A stretch of DNA of 56,938 nt from IMG/VR virus record IMGVR_UViG_3300022602_000115, positions 1 through 56,938 of that record; one strand, given 5' to 3'. Within the stretch, counting starts at the first letter, position 1, and each line of letters begins with the position of its first letter. The DNA comes from a virus. Below the pieces are notes generated by a model. The model was not told the DNA's origin. It saw only the letters and a program-made list of their open reading frames with translations, and ran no database searches. A program made the position numbers and the translations under genes. Shown one piece after another: positions 1 through 6,689 of the stretch.

Positions 1-126
1 GGCGAACTTTTCTTGAAAGTCATCTTCGAAAGTGTTTTCATAATCTTCGTCTCCGTCATGGTCGTTTGCCTTGTTCAAAGCATATTTTTCGGCTTCATAT
101 ACCAGGCTTTTAATTCGTTCGTTCAT
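1..126 (-). CDS. FAELI-family small phage protein, cut by window edge
   Basis: An ATG at 126 opens a frame of 42 codons that runs off the left edge. It begins MNERIKSLVYEAEKYAL and ends at the edge in EKFA, the start of the KFAELI(V/L)RECA motif shared with the genes at 299, 723 and 1117. The start overlaps the stop of the upstream gene (ATGA type). Function unknown; this is a fourth member of a local paralogous family. Confidence 0.75.
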   Translation of the reverse strand, partial: MNERIKSLVYEAEKYALNKANDHDGDEDYENTFEDDFQEKFA

Positions 127-302
127 AATGTTAATCCGATCCATCTTTTAACCTTATACATAAATGAATTTTTCTTTCGTTCTAATTTCAAATTCTCTTG
201 GTAATTAATAACCTCTATTGCTTCTGAAAAATCAATTGGTTGCCCTTTGCGAACCATATCACTTAATGTTTCCAAACGATCATCTTTCATTTGTGTTTTC
301 AT
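123..302 (-). CDS. hypothetical protein, 59 aa
   Basis: ATG at 302 overlaps the TGA of the upstream gene, and its own TGA overlaps the ATG of the next, so it is translationally packed between two FAELI-family genes. Charged, with no signal or membrane segment apart from a short hydrophobic C-terminal end (RWIGLTL). Family not recognised. Confidence 0.65.
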   Translation of the reverse strand: MKTQMKDDRLETLSDMVRKGQPIDFSEAIEVINYQENLKLERKKNSFMYKVKRWIGLTL

Positions 303-529
303 TCTTCAACTCCAAAATGTTTCTTGATATGATAACTTGGCCATTCAACTTTCATAGTCACTTGTGCCATGCCTTCATCAGCAACCTTCATACATTCCCT
401 TACAAGCAACTCGGCGAACTTTTCTAAATCTGTTTCTTTACCATCCACAACAGGAACCATTGGATTGCTCATCAATTGAGTAAATCTCAAGCCAGCCTTT
501 TCAGCAATATCTTTAATTCGTTTGTTCAT
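299..529 (-). CDS. FAELI-family small phage protein, 76 aa
   Basis: Shows the family plan: N-terminal MNKRIKDIAEKAGL, central KFAELLVRECMKVA helix (about residues 37-50) and C-terminal IKKHFGVEE. Acidic, soluble. Part of an overlapping cluster of paralogues (1-126, 723-917, 1117-1329). Small proteins of this plan are common in T4-like and other large phages; function unknown. Confidence 0.8.
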   Translation of the reverse strand: MNKRIKDIAEKAGLRFTQLMSNPMVPVVDGKETDLEKFAELLVRECMKVADEGMAQVTMKVEWPSYHIKKHFGVEE

Positions 530-726
530 TGTACAAATCTAGGCATACGACCTTCGGTGCCATCGTATTGAAAGTTATCCAACATGGGCACAAGACTGGC
601 CATGTCACTGGCAGGATGGCGATAAACTTCTTTTAAGTCAGCACCATCAATCAACATAAAATACAACTTGGATGTACCTTCTTCAATCTGCGGCTTAAAA
701 ATATATTCCAAATCTTCTAATATCAT
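526..726 (-). CDS. hypothetical protein, 66 aa
   Basis: Sits between two FAELI paralogues with ATGA overlaps on both sides. Soluble, acidic N-terminal half (ILEDLEYIF). No motif recognised. Confidence 0.65.
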   Translation of the reverse strand: MILEDLEYIFKPQIEEGTSKLYFMLIDGADLKEVYRHPASDMASLVPMLDNFQYDGTEGRMPRFVQ

Positions 727-917
727 TCTTCAACTCCGAAATGTTGTAAGATATTTTTGTGGTCATTTGCTTCTAGACAAATCTCGGCACATTCCCGAAC
801 AATCAACTCGGCGAACTTTTTACGGAAAATAAATTCCCATTCATCTGGGTCAGTTGTTTGCCGACTGGCATACAGACTGGCTTGATCTTCGAGTATTTCA
901 ATTTGTTTGGTGTTCAT
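723..917 (-). CDS. FAELI-family small phage protein, 64 aa
   Basis: Carries KFAELIVRECAEICLEA (about residues 34-50) and ends ILQHFGVEE like its neighbours, but the N-terminus diverges (MNTKQIEILEDQ). ATGA overlap with both neighbours. Function unknown. Confidence 0.8.
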   Translation of the reverse strand: MNTKQIEILEDQASLYASRQTTDPDEWEFIFRKKFAELIVRECAEICLEANDHKNILQHFGVEE

Positions 918-1120
918 TTTACTTCTCCTTGTAGGGTTTCGTAATCTGCCACTCGTTGACGCATTTCAGCAATGGCTTGCTCTTGGCCAGCAGGATAACC
1001 TCCAGCAGGACGATTGCGATCAAGCCCACTGAGCACACTCTTGTCCAAGGCAATTGTTGCGTGGTTGTTGATATTGGGGTCAGTGCCACGACCAATAATT
1101 TTCAAATTAGGAAACATCAT
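914..1120 (-). CDS. hypothetical protein, 68 aa
   Basis: Soluble protein with a Gly/Pro-rich middle (NRPAGGYPAGQEQAIAEM) and a helical C-terminus. Overlaps both neighbours. The start could be either of the two initial Met codons. No family recognised. Confidence 0.65.
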   Translation of the reverse strand: MMFPNLKIIGRGTDPNINNHATIALDKSVLSGLDRNRPAGGYPAGQEQAIAEMRQRVADYETLQGEVK

Positions 1121-1329
1121 TCAACTCCAAAATGTTTCTTAATCAAATCACAAACATGAAGATTGTTTCCGTTACTCATTAGGGCAACATGAGCACATTC
1201 TTTAATAAGCAACTCGGCGAAATCTTCCAGCGTAAATTCATCAACTTCATCCTCTAGTACACCTGAAAATTGAGCAGGTGTTAGATTTATTCCAGCCTTT
1301 TTGGCAAGTTCCCAAATTCGTTCGTTCAT
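1117..1329 (-). CDS. FAELI-family small phage protein, 70 aa
   Basis: The open frame extends to 1383, but the ATG at 1329 has an AAGGA ribosome-binding site about 6 nt upstream and gives the family start MNERIWELAKKAGINLTP. Contains DFAELLIKECAHVA and ends IKKHFGVE. Fourth paralogue of the cluster and the one with the clearest RBS. Confidence 0.8.
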   Translation of the reverse strand: MNERIWELAKKAGINLTPAQFSGVLEDEVDEFTLEDFAELLIKECAHVALMSNGNNLHVCDLIKKHFGVE

Positions 1330-1330
1330 T

Positions 1331-1429
1331 TTAATTCCTTGTCCTTTTCCAGATTCTAAACATATCCCAACATGCCAAGCCAATAGCGAACCATGCTATC
1401 AATACTAACATTGCGATAATAGTGTTCAT
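1331..1429 (-). CDS. single-pass membrane microprotein, 32 aa
   Basis: ATG at 1429 to TAA at 1331. Almost wholly one transmembrane helix (IIAMLVLIAWFAIGLAC) followed by a basic tail (RIWKRTRN), an N-out/C-in pattern. First gene after the promoter at 1460-1488. The bases just upstream encode MVEE then TGA, resembling the C-terminal end of the FAELI paralogues and perhaps a remnant of another copy. Confidence 0.5.
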   Translation of the reverse strand: MNTIIAMLVLIAWFAIGLACWDMFRIWKRTRN

Positions 1430-1459
1430 TCTTCAACCATTTCTTGTTTCAATAGAGTA

Positions 1460-1488
1460 ATTATATCTGAATTCCGAATTAAAGTAAA
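1460..1488 (-). promoter_or_regulatory. sigma70-type promoter for the 1-1429 unit
   Basis: On the minus strand: TTTACT, 17-nt spacer, TATAAT, followed by the recurring TACTCTATTG start region. The TAA stop of the upstream gene (1479-1481) lies in the spacer, just past the -35 box, so terminator, stop and promoter are fused. Confidence 0.8.
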
Positions 1489-2240
1489 TCCCCTACAGGT
1501 TGTAGGGTTATTACTGGAAACTTGACGAAACCACTGGTGTCCTTCTTTGCCTTGCCTTTGGCATACAAACCAACGACCACTCCCTTTGGGTCAAGAAAAC
1601 GCAGGTCAGACTCATCGCCATTGAACACAGTGCGACCAGCATAGGTTTCAGGCATGGGCTCAGTTTTCTTCAAGCCAAACACAGTTGCCACGTTGTAGCC
1701 TCGTGCGATTGCTTTGTAAACATCGGCATCGTTGCCATCAGCAGCAGAGAAAGTCAGGTGGTAGTTTGTGATGCCTGAAACCTTACGACCAAGGATCTTG
1801 GTGTAGTCATAGAACTGTACTTCAGGGAATGCTTCAAAGATATTGTTGTACTCAACACCATCACGTTTGACTGAATACTTTTCGAAGGCCAAGTCACTGG
1901 TGCCATTCAAGCGGAACACAGGCGTCAAACCCTTACGCTCGGATGTTTTGATTGCGTTCTTGATATCGCGAACCAACTCAAACATGAACACATCACGCTG
2001 TTCAAAAAACATCTTTGTCTTACGGATGCGTGCCTTCTGAATTGTGTTGGTTGTCTCACCACGTTTGAACATGCCACCTCGCCCAGCTGTGTTCAAGCAA
2101 GCAGCAGTGCAACCAGTAGTGCGTTTCGCACAGGTTTCATAGCCAGACAGATTCGCAGGGGCGAGGTGGAGGATGTAGGTATTAAAACCTTGGGACATAC
2201 CTTTGAGTACTTTTGGGTTACCAGTGCTGAGCAATTTCAT
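1479..2240 (-). CDS. GP88-like cysteine-motif phage protein, 253 aa
   Basis: Starts MKLLSTGNPKVLKG with AAAGGATAG upstream. N-terminal TGNPK...KG followed by a Cys cluster (C37, C44, C48) and then a long helical region resembles the phage GP88 family (named after a mycobacteriophage gp88), whose function is unknown. The Cys spacing could hold a metal or Fe-S centre, which is inference. Own promoter at 2270-2298; its last codons form the hairpin at 1490-1512. Family call is from pattern recall. Confidence 0.6.
   Translation of the reverse strand: MKLLSTGNPKVLKGMSQGFNTYILHLAPANLSGYETCAKRTTGCTAACLNTAGRGGMFKRGETTNTIQKARIRKTKMFFEQRDVFMFELVRDIKNAIKTSERKGLTPVFRLNGTSDLAFEKYSVKRDGVEYNNIFEAFPEVQFYDYTKILGRKVSGITNYHLTFSAADGNDADVYKAIARGYNVATVFGLKKTEPMPETYAGRTVFNGDESDLRFLDPKGVVVGLYAKGKAKKDTSGFVKFPVITLQPVGDLL
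1490..1512 (-). terminator. hairpin overlapping the gene end
   Basis: CCCTACA-ACC-TGTAGGG stem on the minus strand inside the last codons of the 1479-2240 gene, followed at once by the next -35 box. Weak T tract, so termination efficiency is uncertain. Confidence 0.5.
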
Positions 2241-2269
2241 AACTATCCTTTCACAATCACAATAGAGTA

Positions 2270-2298
2270 ATTATACCCTACTTTTGAATCAAAGTAAA
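2270..2298 (-). promoter_or_regulatory. sigma70-type promoter for the 1479-2240 gene
   Basis: TTTACT, 17 nt, TATAAT, then TACTCTATTG as in the promoter at 1460. About 30 nt upstream of the GP88-like start. Confidence 0.8.
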
Positions 2299-2300
2299 GC

Positions 2301-2329
2301 GATAACCTTACCATCTGTAGGGTTATTTT
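2301..2329 (-). terminator. CCCTA/TAGGG-type hairpin between units
   Basis: Imperfect inverted repeat ATAACC(C/T)TA...TAGGGTTAT, overlapping the TAA of the 2323-2490 gene and abutting the next -35 box. Same family as the hairpins at 5791, 6443, 23399, 26365, 26626 and 35297. Confidence 0.5.
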
Positions 2330-2490
2330 AACTCCTGAATTTTGTCCCAAACCTCTGCTGCTGATCTAGCTGCTGCTGTCCCACTAAAATCTTCTCGGAA
2401 TGATGCACGTGCCAATACCCACTGAATCAGGAATTCCTCCTTGGTCATTCTTTGGTTTCTGATTGGTTTTGGAATAACTCTTTTATTCAT
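2323..2490 (-). CDS. hypothetical protein, 55 aa
   Basis: ATG at 2490 overlaps the end of the upstream gene; TAA at 2323 lies in the terminator hairpin. Basic N-terminus (MNKRVIPKPIRNQR) then a helical region with an Ala-rich stretch. Unrecognised; last gene of the 4776-2323 run. Confidence 0.6.
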   Translation of the reverse strand: MNKRVIPKPIRNQRMTKEEFLIQWVLARASFREDFSGTAAARSAAEVWDKIQELK

Positions 2491-2713
2491 ACTCATCATC
2501 CTTCATTGATTCAAGCCAGTTTCTTACCTGCGCAATCGCTCCTTCCTCAGCAGTATCATAGACTCGTATATGTGCCGTTCCCTTGATCACCATTAAATCA
2601 TAGGGAATTGACCCATGCGGCATCCATCCTTTCGGAACTGGTACGTGCACTGTGAATTGTTGTAGGTTTTTGGCTCTCTCTATGATTGCATTGGCTATTT
2701 GTTCTGAGTTCAT
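2483..2713 (-). CDS. hypothetical protein, 76 aa
   Basis: Soluble, mixed alpha/beta, acidic C-terminus (ESMKDDEYE). Overlaps the next gene by 8 nt. No motif recognised. Confidence 0.65.
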   Translation of the reverse strand: MNSEQIANAIIERAKNLQQFTVHVPVPKGWMPHGSIPYDLMVIKGTAHIRVYDTAEEGAIAQVRNWLESMKDDEYE

Positions 2714-2714
2714 T

Positions 2715-2828
2715 TTATCCTCGTATGAAGCAATAAAGAATAATGAGAATGATCATAATAATTGGAACCCAGTCTTTTAGAGTGAGTTTCTCTCTACTTG
2801 GCACTCTCGGTGGCGTTGGTCTTAGCAT
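2715..2828 (-). CDS. single-pass membrane microprotein, 37 aa
   Basis: ATG at 2828 overlaps the stop of the upstream gene. Basic, Pro-rich N-terminus followed by one transmembrane helix (WVPIIMIILIILYCFI) at residues 20-35. No other motif; supported by packing and composition only. Confidence 0.5.
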   Translation of the reverse strand: MLRPTPPRVPSREKLTLKDWVPIIMIILIILYCFIRG

Positions 2829-3091
2829 TCTATCTTTTCCAATGCTTTAATAAGATCAGGAATTGCTCGTCTATCAACGGTAAAGTAGATGCCACGATCG
2901 AATAGATCATCGTAGTTATGCATTCTCATCTTGATCAGATTATCATCCTCTATGATGGAAAGATAGGGTTTCCCATCGGTTGAGTAGATCGTATGGCAGG
3001 GCAGTTCTCGATAGTTCTTATCATCATCTCCCTGCTGTTCTGCTCCTGCTTTAATTGCGTTGAGGCGATCTTCGGTTGTAAATGTTGTCAT
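2822..3091 (-). CDS. hypothetical protein, 89 aa
   Basis: Soluble protein starting MTTFTTEDRLNAIKAG with a C-terminal helix (IPDLIKALEKIEC). Overlaps the preceding small basic gene by 4 nt. No family recognised. Confidence 0.65.
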   Translation of the reverse strand: MTTFTTEDRLNAIKAGAEQQGDDDKNYRELPCHTIYSTDGKPYLSIIEDDNLIKMRMHNYDDLFDRGIYFTVDRRAIPDLIKALEKIEC

Positions 3092-3219
3092 TTGATTGGA
3101 AAGGTATTTTTACCCTGCAAGGATTTCTTGAGTAGTTTTTTATAGATCTTGGCTTCCTTCTGTACCTGATGCTTCAGAATCGCCTTGTATAGTTTCTTGA
3201 TTAGTTTTCTTACTTTCAT
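3088..3219 (-). CDS. small Lys-rich protein, 43 aa
   Basis: ATG at 3219 overlaps the stop of the 2H phosphoesterase gene; TGA at 3088. Very basic (MKVRKLIKKLYKAILK), likely helical; could bind nucleic acid or a membrane. Role unknown. Confidence 0.5.
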   Translation of the reverse strand: MKVRKLIKKLYKAILKHQVQKEAKIYKKLLKKSLQGKNTFPIK

Positions 3220-3716
3220 TCGTTATTTCCTGGTACGTAGACTGGATCCAGTGGTGCCACCTTCACTGGTCCAAAGGTTATTGGGAATTGCGGTAATGGT
3301 AGCGTACTTACATCAATCTCTTGCTCAGTGTCATATGCAAGGGTAATGTGTGGTTTGTATGTATCATAATCACTGGTTGCTCCCTCGGCTGTCAACTTAC
3401 CATTTAGATAATGAGCAAAGGGTAGATCAACTTTTGCAACTAGACACTTGCCCTGATTCTTGGTCGGAAAGATCTCATAGCCAGTAATCCATCCATCAGT
3501 TCTAGATGTTAGACCAGCACTATTTTCTGCAGTAGGAACAGGTGTCCGTGAGTAGATAATCGTAATGTGATATGTGGCTGGATTCACTCGCTCGGTAAGA
3601 CCAAGATTCATCTGTACGAAGTGATCCAGTAATTCCATTGACTCATGGGATAGATCCATTGACACATACGTACCATCTTTATGTGCAGCAAATTCTCGTA
3701 GTGTCATTAAATTCAT
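3216..3716 (-). CDS. 2H phosphoesterase, possibly Acb1-like
   Basis: 166 aa with the two H-x-T motifs of the 2H phosphoesterase superfamily: HIT at 50-52 (YHITIIYSR) and HIT at 123-125 (KPHITLAYD). These enzymes hydrolyse cyclic or 2'-5' phosphodiesters. T4 gp57B (Acb1), which degrades CBASS cyclic nucleotide signals, is a phage 2H protein of similar size, and the N-terminal KDGTYVSMDLS resembles that phage subgroup as I remember it. The fold is well supported; the anti-CBASS role is inference. Overlaps neighbours on both sides. Confidence 0.75.
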   Translation of the reverse strand: MNLMTLREFAAHKDGTYVSMDLSHESMELLDHFVQMNLGLTERVNPATYHITIIYSRTPVPTAENSAGLTSRTDGWITGYEIFPTKNQGKCLVAKVDLPFAHYLNGKLTAEGATSDYDTYKPHITLAYDTEQEIDVSTLPLPQFPITFGPVKVAPLDPVYVPGNNE

Positions 3717-3895
3717 ATTTCGTCCTCGTCGTAAGGTACAGTATCATAGTCAGACTCATCTATTGTGTCTTCCAATACTTCATATACCATTGTTAGTGGT
3801 ATATTTAGAATCGCTGAAATTGACGTTGGTTTTAAACCTTCGTCAATCATTTGCAAAATTCTACCTGTCACATCAAAATCTTCAACTGATTTCAT
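3713..3895 (-). CDS. small HTH-like acidic protein, 60 aa
   Basis: Residues about 10-42 (RILQMIDEGLKPTSISAILN and following) read as a helix-turn-helix of the kind found in small phage proteins; the C-terminus is strongly acidic. No target can be inferred. ATGA overlap with the 2H gene. Confidence 0.6.
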   Translation of the reverse strand: MKSVEDFDVTGRILQMIDEGLKPTSISAILNIPLTMVYEVLEDTIDESDYDTVPYDEDEI

Positions 3896-4254
3896 TACTT
3901 CTCCAATGCTTCAAATAACATTTTCCACTTTTCTGCAGGTGTAACTGTGCCAACTGCCATCTCCTTCAGCAATTCACTGTACTCAGCTGGGTGCTTGAAG
4001 TAGAATTCTGCGTATGTGCAGTCAAAGTCATCGTCCTCATCGTAGTCAAACAACGGATGCGTTGCCATTTCATCAAACACATCTTCGTAGTCCTCACGAT
4101 TACCACCACCACAGCGTGTATGAACAACGATGTGAGTATCTGTCACGTAGATAGAACGGTAACGACCAAAGTCCGCAGGTGTTTTACCAAGCAAACCAAA
4201 CAAAAATGGAACTTCTGAACCACCTTCACCAAACAACATGTTATATAAACTCAT
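3895..4254 (-). CDS. hypothetical phage protein, 119 aa
   Basis: RBS GGAG 8 nt before the ATG. Acidic middle (DYDEDDDFD), Gly-rich N-terminus. Its ATG lies in frame only four codons after the amber stop of the upstream cell-wall hydrolase, so amber readthrough would fuse the two proteins. Function unknown. Confidence 0.7.
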   Translation of the reverse strand: MSLYNMLFGEGGSEVPFLFGLLGKTPADFGRYRSIYVTDTHIVVHTRCGGGNREDYEDVFDEMATHPLFDYDEDDDFDCTYAEFYFKHPAEYSELLKEMAVGTVTPAEKWKMLFEALEK

Positions 4255-4263
4255 AATAATCTC

Positions 4264-4776
4264 CTAGTGTGCCACATTGGCTAAAAATACATGTGGACCT
4301 GCCATTGCAACGACCACACCTGAATTTCTCCACTTTGGTTTTACATAATTTGCATAGTAATGTAAAACCTTCTTTGTCTTTGTTGATTCAATCTTCTTCA
4401 CTGCGATCTCACCATCAACAAAATTCTGAGCCAGCGTCATGTACCAAAACTGTTCTCTCTCAGTCCAACGAACAACCTTCTCATCGGTCCAGGAAAACTG
4501 CTTCTTGGCAAATACAACCTGACATAGATGCTTGCCCCATGAACCTTCTCTTACTCTGTTGATATGAACCTGAGCCACTGCGAACTGTTGCGTTGCACTC
4601 AATACACCTGCCTCACGGAAAACTGAATACGCAAGGCATGCTACGTCATCTTTATTTTGACCAGCCAATTTCTTTGGGTGCCTTGGCTCAACCACATCCT
4701 TGTTGGTGATCTGTTTGGCTGGCATTGCAATTGCAATATTCGTAAGAAGAGTACCGATCAATAATAAAGATTTCAT
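4264..4776 (-). CDS. SleB-type cell wall hydrolase with signal peptide
   Basis: Start moved from 4824 to the ATG at 4776, which has GGAG upstream and yields a signal peptide (MKSLLLIGTLLTNIAIAMPA). The mature part matches the Hydrolase_2/SleB family: DVACLAYSVFREAG, AVAQVHINRVREGSW, LCQVVFAKKQFSWTDE, ending near ALHYY-like and W residues. Such enzymes cleave peptidoglycan; with export this is an endolysin or entry-hydrolase candidate. It ends in TAG, directly followed by GAGATTATT and the ATG of the next gene in the same frame. The spanin genes lie far away at 47.5-48.1 kb. Confidence 0.8.
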   Translation of the reverse strand: MKSLLLIGTLLTNIAIAMPAKQITNKDVVEPRHPKKLAGQNKDDVACLAYSVFREAGVLSATQQFAVAQVHINRVREGSWGKHLCQVVFAKKQFSWTDEKVVRWTEREQFWYMTLAQNFVDGEIAVKKIESTKTKKVLHYYANYVKPKWRNSGVVVAMAGPHVFLANVAH

Positions 4777-4787
4777 AAAAACTCCAA

Positions 4788-5678
4788 TTAAGCAGTTAAC
4801 ATGTATGTTGCAAGATCTTTCCAATCTTTATTGGAAGCACGAACCTTACTAACAGCGATCAAAGTGCGGAGAGAAATTTCTTTCACATCATCTTTGATAG
4901 CACGGATCAAAGCAAGAGCATCGGACTTAACCTTAGCATCGTACTCAGGCAGAAACTGAGGGATCTTGGAAATATATTCCATACGATCAATCTTTTGATC
5001 AGTGGTCATAGACAGGTCAATCATCATTGAACGACTACGAATCGCTTGATCAATAGATTCTTGATTCAGGTTAGAGATGAAAATCACACGACCTTCAAAG
5101 TTGAAAGATTTAGGAAGATCCTCATCTTTCATGTCAGCATTCCAAGAGATAATACGCTTACCGTAGGAATCCAAAGCACCTTTGAGTAAGTTCAAAGCAA
5201 CTGGGTCTTTCAACACAGCATCACAGTCATCAAAAACGATAATAGACTTATTGTTTTCAAACAATGTACGATACAAACCTTTCGCAGTGGAGTAACCCTT
5301 AACGAAGGTAAAGCACTTGCGAGTGTTAATCACAGAACCAACTTCAAACTCAGCTAGATCAGAAATATCTTTGTAACCATGAGACTCGAGAGTCTTAGTA
5401 ACAGTATAAGTTTTACCTAGACCACCTTCACCAGTGATAACAGCGGATGGCTGAACACCATTAGCAACCATGGTAACAAGTTTCTCAACGAAACCGAAGC
5501 GAGTGTTAATGTCAAACTGATTGTTTTTAACAGATGACGTAGCTACCTGAGCATCTTTCTCAAGGTTAGCCAGCATTTTCTCTAGGAATTTCTTATCCTG
5601 AGTACGCTTCACGAGAGAACCATTAAAGAAACCTTCGTATTTACCAGTAGAAGGGTTAAAGCGGATTTCTGTTTTCAT
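4788..5678 (-). CDS. AAA-type ATPase, 296 aa
   Basis: Walker A GEGGLGKT at 83-90, Walker B IIVFDD at about 146-151, and a sensor-like region FEGRVIFISNL. N-terminal 60 residues are phage specific. AAA proteins with this layout occur singly in T4-like phages and are usually of unknown role; chaperone or DNA remodelling are possible. Own promoter at 5711-5738; RBS AAGGAAATTTTAAATG. Confidence 0.8.
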   Translation of the reverse strand: MKTEIRFNPSTGKYEGFFNGSLVKRTQDKKFLEKMLANLEKDAQVATSSVKNNQFDINTRFGFVEKLVTMVANGVQPSAVITGEGGLGKTYTVTKTLESHGYKDISDLAEFEVGSVINTRKCFTFVKGYSTAKGLYRTLFENNKSIIVFDDCDAVLKDPVALNLLKGALDSYGKRIISWNADMKDEDLPKSFNFEGRVIFISNLNQESIDQAIRSRSMMIDLSMTTDQKIDRMEYISKIPQFLPEYDAKVKSDALALIRAIKDDVKEISLRTLIAVSKVRASNKDWKDLATYMLTA

Positions 5679-5710
5679 TTAAAATTTCCTTTTATCAAAT
5701 CAATAGAGTA

Positions 5711-5738
5711 ATTATACGCTTATTGTCATTAATGTAAA
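5711..5738 (-). promoter_or_regulatory. sigma70-type promoter for the ATPase gene
   Basis: TTTACA, 16 nt, TATAAT, TACTCTATTG. The -10 lies about 35 nt upstream of the ATPase start. Confidence 0.8.
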
Positions 5739-5790
5739 GCACTATTTTCACTCTAAAAAACCCTTTAAAATCAACGACTTACAACCCCAA

Positions 5791-5815
5791 ATAACCCTAC
5801 ATTTAGTAGGGTTAT
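5791..5815 (-). terminator. perfect 10-bp hairpin terminator
   Basis: ATAACCCTAC-5 nt-GTAGGGTTAT, followed by TTTGGGG on the minus strand. Sits just after the amber stop of the 5818 gene and upstream of the next promoter. Confidence 0.65.
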
Positions 5816-5817
5816 TC

Positions 5818-5991
5818 CTATGAACAACACATATCATCTATGAACAAGATTGGTCCTTCGCCACGTCCATAGTCTCGCACATATACCATTTCTGGCTCAA
5901 CTACGCATCCGTACTCCATGTTCATGGTCATTTCTACGGGCAAATCTGGATCCACTCGGGACAATATCTCTATCAATTCACGTACTAACAT
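5818..5991 (-). CDS. hypothetical protein, 57 aa
   Basis: Start placed at the ATG at 5991 (RBS AGGAT), not 6072. MLVRELIEILSRVDPDLPVEM is a plan seen in many small phage proteins (short helix, then a beta-rich part). Stops with TAG, which is rare in this window. Last gene of the unit begun at 6405-6432. Confidence 0.65.
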   Translation of the reverse strand: MLVRELIEILSRVDPDLPVEMTMNMEYGCVVEPEMVYVRDYGRGEGPILFIDDMCCS

Positions 5992-5995
5992 AATC

Positions 5996-6220
5996 TCATC
6001 CTGCCTTTCTTGTTTTAAACATTTCCAATATATCACCAGATGGCTCTTTTCTCTGAGGTACTGGAACTTCAACTCTTTCTACTCTGACCTTCGCTGTCTG
6101 AAAGAAACGACCGATCGGACCAAACACAGCATTCAGTATTGAGTGGAAAATCCAACCCCAACCGAAACCACCCAGCAAACAAATCAACTCAACATAGTGT
6201 AGCTTTGCAAAGTGTAACAT
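5996..6220 (-). CDS. small membrane-anchored protein, 74 aa
   Basis: AGGAG RBS upstream of ATG at 6220. Hydrophobic segment at about residues 11-35 (ICLLGGFGWGWIFHSILNAV) followed by a basic and Pro-containing cytoplasmic tail. Follows two tiny membrane peptides in the same unit. Unknown function. Confidence 0.6.
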   Translation of the reverse strand: MLHFAKLHYVELICLLGGFGWGWIFHSILNAVFGPIGRFFQTAKVRVERVEVPVPQRKEPSGDILEMFKTRKAG

Positions 6221-6221
6221 T

Positions 6222-6305
6222 CTATTCTCCTACTATAAACGAAACACACAAGACCAGTGTACCAGTGGTAACTAAAGCAACGAAAATTAAAGCAATCAGA
6301 TCCAT
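6222..6305 (-). CDS. transmembrane microprotein, 27 aa
   Basis: ATG at 6305 with a strong AAGGA RBS 6 nt upstream; stop TAG at 6222. Essentially one transmembrane helix (MDLIALIFVALVTTGTLVLC). Too short for usual gene callers; supported by RBS and position in a run. Confidence 0.5.
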   Translation of the reverse strand: MDLIALIFVALVTTGTLVLCVSFIVGE

Positions 6306-6314
6306 GATAATTCC

Positions 6315-6374
6315 TTACGCAAAAATAAAATAAGAAGCAACCAAACCTAAAATAAAAAATTCGTTTAAACTCAT
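6315..6374 (-). CDS. leader-length membrane peptide, 19 aa
   Basis: ATG at 6374 with AAGGTAATT upstream, first coding sequence after the promoter at 6405. MSLNEFFILGLVASYFIFA, one hydrophobic segment. Its TAA is followed by the RBS of the next peptide, so it may be a real microprotein or a translational leader. Confidence 0.4.
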   Translation of the reverse strand: MSLNEFFILGLVASYFIFA

Positions 6375-6404
6375 AATAATTACCTTTATCAAATCAATAG
6401 AGTA

Positions 6405-6432
6405 ATTATACTAGAAGTTGCATTAATGTCAA
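6405..6432 (-). promoter_or_regulatory. consensus sigma70 promoter
   Basis: TTGACA, 16 nt, TATAAT, then TACTCTATTG: the strongest match of the set. Drives the 6374-5818 unit. Confidence 0.85.
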
Positions 6433-6442
6433 CCAAAATGAC

Positions 6443-6470
6443 AAAAACCCTACACTTGGTAGGGTTATTT
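6443..6470 (-). terminator. Rho-independent terminator
   Basis: AACCCTAC-CAAGT-GTAGGGTT stem followed by TTTTTG on the minus strand; ends the run coming from 8150 and abuts the next promoter. Confidence 0.75.
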
Positions 6471-6491
6471 TGGAAATGTAAAACTTTTGGT

Positions 6492-6689
6492 TTAGTTTTT
6501 ATCGCCCAGAGATTCTCCTTGCTGGGTGGTCATTCCTGAGTTTGGTGGTGGTCCAAAGGGATCGTTTGCCCAGTTCATGGCATCCTTTTCTGAAACGAAC
6601 AGAGGACTGACTATGTTATTGTTTGCATTCTTCCAAAAATACGTATACGTATTCATTCCTGCATCGCGATATTTGATTAGTTCCATCAT
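6492..6689 (-). CDS. hypothetical protein, 65 aa
   Basis: Small soluble protein, aromatic N-terminal half (NTYTYFWKNANNNIVSPLF) and a Pro/Gly-rich tail (FGPPPNSGM). Last gene before the terminator at 6443. Not recognised. Confidence 0.6.
   Translation of the reverse strand: MMELIKYRDAGMNTYTYFWKNANNNIVSPLFVSEKDAMNWANDPFGPPPNSGMTTQQGESLGDKN

Noticed and set aside
1117-1383. Upstream start at 1383 for the FAELI gene, and long starts at 4824, 35451, 36252, 38467
   Set aside because: Internal ATGs have good ribosome-binding sites and give family-like N-termini or signal peptides; the extensions overlap promoters or upstream genes.
3895-4776. Global TAG recoding of the genome
   Set aside because: All large genes are complete in the standard code and stop mostly with TAA or TGA; only readthrough of a few genes remains possible.
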